Assembly: GCA_019242065.1 (NCBI GenBank)
Contig: JAFAWJ010000869.1
Location: 1-10,901, forward strand
Direction: 5' to 3'
Source of the DNA: Chloroflexota bacterium
GTDB lineage: Bacteria > Chloroflexota > UBA6077 > CF-72
DNA: 10,901 nt
The translations under genes were made by a program, and so were the position numbers. Shown one piece after another: positions 6,473 through 10,901 of this stretch; position 1 is the stretch's first letter; every line of letters begins with the position of its first letter. The notes under the pieces were generated by a model. That model was not told the DNA's origin. It was given only the letters and a program-made list of their open reading frames with translations, and searched no databases.

Positions 6473-6883
6473 ATGCCCAAGTACCTGCTCCTGAAGCACT
6501 ATCGCGGCGGCCCGCAACCCTACCGCCCCGTACCCCCCATGGACCAGTGGGCGCCCGCGGACGTCGAGGCGCACATGGCCTTTCTCAAGCACATCAGCGA
6601 GCTGCTCAAGGACAATGGCGAGTACGTCGACGCGCAGGCGCTCACGCCGCTACGCACCTGGGTACGCTACGGCGGCCCCGACGCCGCACCAGTCACCACC
6701 GACGGCCCGCTGCCCGAGACCAGCGATCTCGTGGCGGGCTGGTACATGATCGACGTCGACTCCTATGAGCGCGCGCTCGAGCTGGCAGCCTACGTTTCGT
6801 CCGAGCCGGGCCCTGGCGGCACGCCGCTGTACGAGTGGATCGACGTTCGCGAGGTCATGTCCGAGACGGCCTCGGACACCTGA
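6473..6883 (+). CDS. DGPF/YCII-domain protein, partner of ECF42 sigma factor
   Basis: 136-residue cytoplasmic protein of the YCII-related/DGPF family. It starts MPKYLLLKHY, has the signature TDGPLPE (residues 76-82; DGPF in most members), and continues VAGWYMIDVDSYERALELAA and PGPGGTPLYEWIDVRE, the usual ferredoxin-like alpha-beta arrangement. Its biochemical role is not established in the family. Members are habitually encoded next to ECF42 sigma factors, as here. ATG 6473 is chosen because AGGAG lies 7 bases upstream; the frame is open further upstream, but that stretch does not look like family sequence. It ends 7 bp before the GTG of the sigma gene, so the two are almost certainly one operon with translational coupling. 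Confidence 0.9.
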   Translation: MPKYLLLKHYRGGPQPYRPVPPMDQWAPADVEAHMAFLKHISELLKDNGEYVDAQALTPLRTWVRYGGPDAAPVTTDGPLPETSDLVAGWYMIDVDSYERALELAAYVSSEPGPGGTPLYEWIDVREVMSETASDT

Positions 6884-6890
6884 TCCGACC

Positions 6891-8096
6891 GTGATTGACG
6901 AGCCGAGGCCACCGTTGGACGAGGGCGCGCTGCGTGCCCTCATTCCTCGCGTCCTGGCGAGCATGCTCCGACGTGGCGAGGACTTCGACGCCGCAGAGGA
7001 CGCGCTCCAGGAGGCCCTGCTGGAGGCGTGGCGGGTATGGCCCGATTCCCCGCCCCGCGACCCGCGGGCGTGGCTAGCGACCGTCGCCAGCCGGCGGCTC
7101 GTGGACGACCGGCGCAGCGAGGCGGCCCGTCACCGCCGCGAGGAGGCGACGTACGTCGACCCGTCGTCTGTCGACGACGGCGGCGGGCCTGACGAGCAGG
7201 GGGACGACACGCTCTTTTTGCTCTTTTGTTGCTGCCATCCGGCGCTGTCCGCCGCCTCGCAGGTTGCGCTCACGCTGCGCGCGGTTGGCGGCCTCACCAC
7301 CCGCGAGATCGCCGACGCGTTTTACGTCCCCGAGGCGACGATGGCACAGCGGATCAGCCGCGCCAAACGCGCGCTGCAGGGTCGTCGCCTGGACCAGCCT
7401 GGCGATCTCGCCGTCGTACTGCGCGTACTCTCGCTCATCTATACGGCTGGACATGCGGGCCGGGTCGACCTGGCTGGCGAGGCGATCCGACTTGCCCGCC
7501 AGCTCACGCTGGCCACCGACGAACCCGAGGCGCGCGGCCTGTTCGCCCTGATGCTGCTCAATCATGCCCGCCTGCCGGCGCGACGCGACGCAGAAGGTCG
7601 CATCGTGACGCTCGACCGACAGGACCGCGGGCTGTGGGACGACCGCGAGATCGCCGAAGGCGTAGATGTGCTGCAGTCTGCACTGGCTGCCGGACGGCCC
7701 GGCCGCTACCAGATCGAGGCGGCGATTGCCGCTCTGCACGACGACGCGGCCTGCGCCGAGGAGACCGACTGGCCGCAAATCCTGGCCTGGTACGACGACC
7801 TGGTCGCGCTCTCTGATGACGCGGTGCACCAGGATCCGGCGGCTGTGCTCGGACGCGCGGTGGCGGTTGGGCACGTTGTCGGCGCGACGGCCGGGTTGCG
7901 GGAGACCGACCGGCTGCGCGCCGTGCTCGGCGAGCGGCACCGCTGGCATGCCGTGCGCGGCTATCTGCACGAGCTTGACGGTGACCCGCGGGCGGCCGCG
8001 GCGGCATATGTGGACGCGGCGCGGCGGGCGACGGTCGTCGCCGAGCGCGACCACCTGGTGCGACAGGCCGCTCGCACGCGCGCCTCCGCGCCGTAG
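6891..8096 (+). CDS. ECF42-type RNA polymerase sigma factor with long C-terminal extension
   Basis: 401 residues, about twice the length of a plain ECF sigma factor. The sigma-2 region is about 15-80 (DAAEDALQEALLEAWRVWP, WLATVASRRLVDDRR). The sigma-4 region is about 107-163 and includes LFCCCHPALS (111-120), LTTREIADAF and the recognition helix VPEATMAQRISRAKR. Residues about 170-401 form the helical, TPR-like extension typical of ECF42, with LLNHARLPAR and LDRQDRGLWD. In that group the extension is reported to be needed for activity and no anti-sigma factor is known; none is seen here. The start GTG 6891 follows the DGPF stop by 7 bp without a strong SD, so coupling is likely. It should direct RNA polymerase to its own operon and possibly a few others; the signal is unknown. 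Confidence 0.92.
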   Translation: MIDEPRPPLDEGALRALIPRVLASMLRRGEDFDAAEDALQEALLEAWRVWPDSPPRDPRAWLATVASRRLVDDRRSEAARHRREEATYVDPSSVDDGGGPDEQGDDTLFLLFCCCHPALSAASQVALTLRAVGGLTTREIADAFYVPEATMAQRISRAKRALQGRRLDQPGDLAVVLRVLSLIYTAGHAGRVDLAGEAIRLARQLTLATDEPEARGLFALMLLNHARLPARRDAEGRIVTLDRQDRGLWDDREIAEGVDVLQSALAAGRPGRYQIEAAIAALHDDAACAEETDWPQILAWYDDLVALSDDAVHQDPAAVLGRAVAVGHVVGATAGLRETDRLRAVLGERHRWHAVRGYLHELDGDPRAAAAAYVDAARRATVVAERDHLVRQAARTRASAP

Positions 8097-8261
8097 TCTC
8101 GCCAGCTAAGGCTCGCGGTGATGCGTGCTCGAGCCGCCGCGGCGAGCCGACACGCCCGACCGCTTGCTGTCGACGCGTTGTGGCTAGTGTGGCGTTGACA
8201 CGCTCATGCAGATGGCGGAAGGATACGCAGGTCATCCGTGTTCTAAAGAGGGGGGGCCTCG
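8097..8261. promoter_or_regulatory. Intergenic region: hairpin after sigma gene, leader of SBP gene
   Basis: Just after the sigma gene, GGCTCGC (8110-8116) can pair with GCGAGCC (8142-8148), or GGCTCG (8110-8115) with CGAGCC (8130-8135). No T run follows, so this is a possible but atypical terminator. TTGACA at 8195-8200 is a perfect -35 hexamer, but the sequence 17 bp downstream (GAAGGA) is not a good -10, so no promoter is claimed. AGAGGGGGG at about 8248-8256 provides a strong ribosome binding site for the ATG at 8262. Confidence 0.35.
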
Positions 8262-9968
8262 ATGACGATCCGACGCGCGCCAGACTGGCCAGTCCACACT
8301 CGGCGAGACTTTCTGCGGTTCAGCACTGGCGGCATGCTTGCCGCCGCCGGGGTCCTGCAAGTGCTGTCCTCAGCCTGCATCAACATGCCCGTGCCTGGCA
8401 GTCCAGCGGCGTCGACGGTACGCGCGCCAGGCACGCCGGCCGCCTCAGGCGCCGTCACCTTACCCACCTATGCGCCACTGCCGGCTCTCAAAGCCGACCT
8501 ACCGGGTACCGATCTCGTCCCCGACGGCTACCTGGCCTTTCCCAAAACGACCTTCCAATCGGTGACCTCCACACCCGGCTCGGGCGGCGACGTCACCTGG
8601 ATGACGTACACGTTCGTCCCCAACGCGCCGATGGAAGACAACGCGATGTGGCAGGCGGTCAACACGCAGGTCGGCGCGACACTGCGCATGCAGCTCACCG
8701 CCTACGCCGACTATCAGTCACGCCTGTCGACAGTCCTGGCGGGTGGCGACCTGCCGGATGTCGTCTACATTCCCGGTCTGCAGCCGGAGCTCGGACAACT
8801 CCTGCGCACGAAATTCGCCGACCTGACACCGTATCTCAGCGGTGACGCGGTCAAAGACTATCCGAATCTTGGCAACCTGCCGACCTTGGCCTGGAAGAAC
8901 ACCGTCTTCAACAACGCCATCTACGCCGTGCCGACGGCCTTCGTCCCATTTTTCTGGGTGCTGTGGAGTCGACAGGACATGCTGGACCAGGTCGGAGCCG
9001 CACCGCCGGCCACCGCCGACGACTTCAAACGCGTCCTGGGCGAGCTGCTTCACGCACAAACGGATACGTGGGGTATTGCTAGCCACGTGGATAACGCCTT
9101 CGACGTGTGGAATCCGTCCGGGGGCCTGTACGCCGCCATGTTTGGGGCACCGAACCAATGGTCTGAAGCAGGCGGGAAATTCACACGCACGTTCGAGACG
9201 GAGCAATTCAAATCCGCGGTGGGATTCGCGCGCGACCTGTACGCCGCTGGCCTGTATGACCCGGACAGTTTGACGTACAACATCCTGTCGAAGCGCACGA
9301 AATATGCGTCGGGCAGGTTTGCATACGACTTCGACGGGATGACCATCGACATGTGGAACAACGCGAAGAAAGCCAACCCGGCCGCCATGTTGCACCAGCC
9401 GGTACCACCGCCCGGCGACGGCAGCCATGGGCACTACTGGTTCGGATCCGGCGCCTTTGGCTTCACGGCGATTCGCCAGGCAGCGCCTGAGCGGATCAAG
9501 GAAATCCTGCGCATCATGAACTATCTGGCTGCGCCGATTGGCAGCGAGGAATACCTGCTGACGAACTTCGGCGTGAAGGGTGTTGACTTCGACTTCGACG
9601 CGAACGGCAATCCGACGCCGACAGCGAAAGGCCAGACGGACACCATGCCGTGGGGCGGCGCGGCGGCGACGGTGCCGCGACCACCCCGTCCGCTATTCAA
9701 TCCACTTGACCCTGAGTTTGCGCGCGTCATCCAGAATGACGACAAGATGATGGCCGCGGTGGGCGTGTCGGATCCGTCCACCGGCCTGTACTCGGCGACC
9801 AACGCGGACAAGGGCAATGAGCTGAACCAGGCGATGCTGGATGGAATTACCGAGATTGTCAAAGGCACACAGCCGGTGGCCTCGCTGGACCAGCTGGTGC
9901 AGGACTGGCGCACGCACGGCGGGGACCAGATCCGCGCAGAGATGGAACAGGCGCTGGCTGCCACCTGA
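8262..9968 (+). CDS. Tat-exported lipoprotein, extracellular solute-binding protein (ABC importer type)
   Basis: 568 residues. The N-terminus has a twin-arginine motif TRRDFLRF (R14, R15), a hydrophobic stretch about 21-35, and a probable lipidation Cys C39 in LSSAC, which is slightly off the usual lipobox because Ser is at -3. A Pro/Ala/Ser-rich tether follows (about 40-95). The remainder resembles the cluster of large family-1 (LipO/YtcQ-like, carbohydrate-type) binding proteins: YQSRLSTVLAGGDLPDVVYI, YAVPTAFVPFFWVLWSRQDMLDQVG, DNAFDVWNPSGGLYAAMFG, and YASGRFAYDFDGM. It should sit outside the cytoplasmic membrane and deliver a sugar or oligosaccharide-like ligand to an ABC permease. No permease or ATPase gene follows; the next gene converges on it 42 bp away. 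It therefore either works with a transporter encoded elsewhere or is an orphan. The ligand cannot be determined from sequence. Confidence 0.87.
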   Translation: MTIRRAPDWPVHTRRDFLRFSTGGMLAAAGVLQVLSSACINMPVPGSPAASTVRAPGTPAASGAVTLPTYAPLPALKADLPGTDLVPDGYLAFPKTTFQSVTSTPGSGGDVTWMTYTFVPNAPMEDNAMWQAVNTQVGATLRMQLTAYADYQSRLSTVLAGGDLPDVVYIPGLQPELGQLLRTKFADLTPYLSGDAVKDYPNLGNLPTLAWKNTVFNNAIYAVPTAFVPFFWVLWSRQDMLDQVGAAPPATADDFKRVLGELLHAQTDTWGIASHVDNAFDVWNPSGGLYAAMFGAPNQWSEAGGKFTRTFETEQFKSAVGFARDLYAAGLYDPDSLTYNILSKRTKYASGRFAYDFDGMTIDMWNNAKKANPAAMLHQPVPPPGDGSHGHYWFGSGAFGFTAIRQAAPERIKEILRIMNYLAAPIGSEEYLLTNFGVKGVDFDFDANGNPTPTAKGQTDTMPWGGAAATVPRPPRPLFNPLDPEFARVIQNDDKMMAAVGVSDPSTGLYSATNADKGNELNQAMLDGITEIVKGTQPVASLDQLVQDWRTHGGDQIRAEMEQALAAT

Positions 9969-10010
9969 TTACCATCGCGCAACCTGAGACAGTGGCAGAC
10001 CCAGAGCGCG

Positions 10011-10901
10011 TCAGTGGCCCATGGCTTTTTTCATGTCCTGGTCGACCCACACGTACTTGGTCCACTGCCAGACGCCTGCCCAGCCGGTCCAGTTGATGCC
10101 GTAGTAGTTCTGGTACCACGGCCACCACACGTTGTACTGATACGGCACGGGCATGAACATAGCCCACGCGGACTCCAGCTCGTGGACGCCGGCGTCTTTC
10201 ATCGTCTTGAAGTAGGCGTCCGGGTTGGCGACCATGTTGGCGGCGATGGAGTCCTGGACGCCCTGATAGTACGGGTCGTCCATGTGCGCGTGATTGGACA
10301 GCATGCCCTTCTTGGTAGTCAGCATTTCGTCCGGCGCCCAGACGCCGATGGCCTGGCCGTACCACATCTGATCGAAGTTGTTGCTGCCGCCGAGCGAGTT
10401 GTACTGACCAGGGTCGAGCGTCTGGATCTGCATGTCGACGCCGATGTTGGCCAGGTACGATTGCAGGAGCGCCATCTCGTCAGCGCGCGCCGCCGGACCC
10501 TGGATGGTGGTCTGGAAGCCGTTCGGATAGCCGGCGTCGGCCAGCAGCTTCTTGGCCTGATCCGGGTTGTAGCCGGTGAACAGCATCTTGGCGTCGTCCG
10601 GCAGCTGGTCGAGCGGTGTGAAGTATTTGGCGTACGAGTCCGTCGGCGGGTACGGGTAGCCGAGCAAAACGCCCTGGCCTTTGAGATAGTCCTTCAGGAA
10701 GGTCTGCTTGTCGACGGCCAGGTTGAGTGCCTGACGGACTCTGAGATCCTTGAACGGCAGGTCCTGGCGGTCCATACGGCCATTGGCGTCCCACGCCAGA
10801 CCCACGCGGCGTGACCACTGCAGGTCCTGGTTGGCGGTGACGACGGGTCGAGCGTCGTCTGGATCGAGCTCGCGCAGCCAGTCGACGGCGCCGGTGCGCA
10901 G
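10011..10901 (-). CDS. ABC transporter substrate-binding protein, family 5, C-terminal part
   Basis: The frame is open to the right edge, so the N-terminus, signal peptide and most of the first lobe lie outside; 296 residues are visible. Family-5 (peptide/nickel/oligosaccharide, SBP_bac_5) landmarks are LRTGAVDWL near the visible start, FKDLRVRQALNLAVDKQTF, YNPDQAKKLLADAGYPNGF, then a second-lobe segment IGVDMQIQTLDPGQYNSL. The end is rich in aromatic residues (MPVPYQYNVWWPWYQNYYG, YVWVDQDMKKAMGH). It is extracytoplasmic and binds ligand for an ABC importer. Its permease genes are not downstream, where the convergent binding-protein gene lies, so they would be upstream beyond the window or elsewhere. 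The ligand is unknown. The GTG at 10803-10805 is inside the family homology and is not the real start. Confidence 0.9.
   Translation of the reverse strand: MRTGAVDWLRELDPDDARPVVTANQDLQWSRRVGLAWDANGRMDRQDLPFKDLRVRQALNLAVDKQTFLKDYLKGQGVLLGYPYPPTDSYAKYFTPLDQLPDDAKMLFTGYNPDQAKKLLADAGYPNGFQTTIQGPAARADEMALLQSYLANIGVDMQIQTLDPGQYNSLGGSNNFDQMWYGQAIGVWAPDEMLTTKKGMLSNHAHMDDPYYQGVQDSIAANMVANPDAYFKTMKDAGVHELESAWAMFMPVPYQYNVWWPWYQNYYGINWTGWAGVWQWTKYVWVDQDMKKAMGH

Noticed and set aside
7074..8054. 326-codon minus-strand frame inside the sigma factor gene
   Set aside because: It is antisense to the ECF42 gene, whose domains are conserved over the whole length; the shadow has no family features.
8168..8173. 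Second TGTCGA as an ECF42 -35 site upstream of the SBP gene
   Set aside because: No suitable -10 lies at ECF spacing, and the hexamer occurs repeatedly inside coding sequence in this window.
8195..8226. Sigma-70-type promoter with perfect TTGACA upstream of the SBP gene
   Set aside because: At the optimal 17-bp spacing the -10 is GAAGGA, and the more TATA-like GGATAC is 20 bp away. The evidence is insufficient to call a promoter.

Overview
This is a 10.9 kb stretch of GC-rich bacterial chromosome with tightly packed genes on both strands. The gene families present suggest an environmental Chloroflexota-type bacterium: a Tat-type lipoprotein sugar-binding protein, a family-5 binding protein, an ECF42 sigma factor paired with a DGPF protein, and an EntS-like MFS exporter. 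This placement is inferred from protein style, not from a phylogenetic marker. No rRNA, tRNA, CRISPR array, transposase or phage gene was found.

Layout. Positions 1-3403 (+) hold a sensor histidine kinase cut by the left edge, a small HTH protein of unknown role, and an MFS exporter. Positions 3404-3603 are mostly non-coding, with inverted repeats and one doubtful 50-codon ORF. Positions 3604-6353 (-) form a likely operon, transcribed right to left: msrA, a redoxin with an in-frame TGA, then a luciferase-like flavin oxidoreductase. Divergent from it, 6473-8096 (+) carries a DGPF/YCII protein and its ECF42 sigma factor. Positions 8262-9968 (+) encode a large Tat-exported lipoprotein substrate-binding protein. 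Facing it from the right edge, 10011-10901 (-) is the C-terminal part of a family-5 (peptide/nickel-type) substrate-binding protein.

Main result. The redoxin at 4694-5755 (-) is one 353-residue protein interrupted only by a TGA at 5417-5419. The TGA falls exactly where the thioredoxin-fold catalytic Cys belongs (context WASW-U-GCRF). A hairpin whose apical loop starts 20 nt after the TGA fits the general bacterial SECIS model. This is therefore a strong selenoprotein candidate that routine annotation would split into two broken genes. It sits between methionine sulfoxide reductase A and a flavin-dependent oxidoreductase, which suggests a thiol/methionine redox-repair unit. The selenocysteine machinery (selA, selB, selC, selD) is not in the window, so the call depends on finding it elsewhere in the genome.
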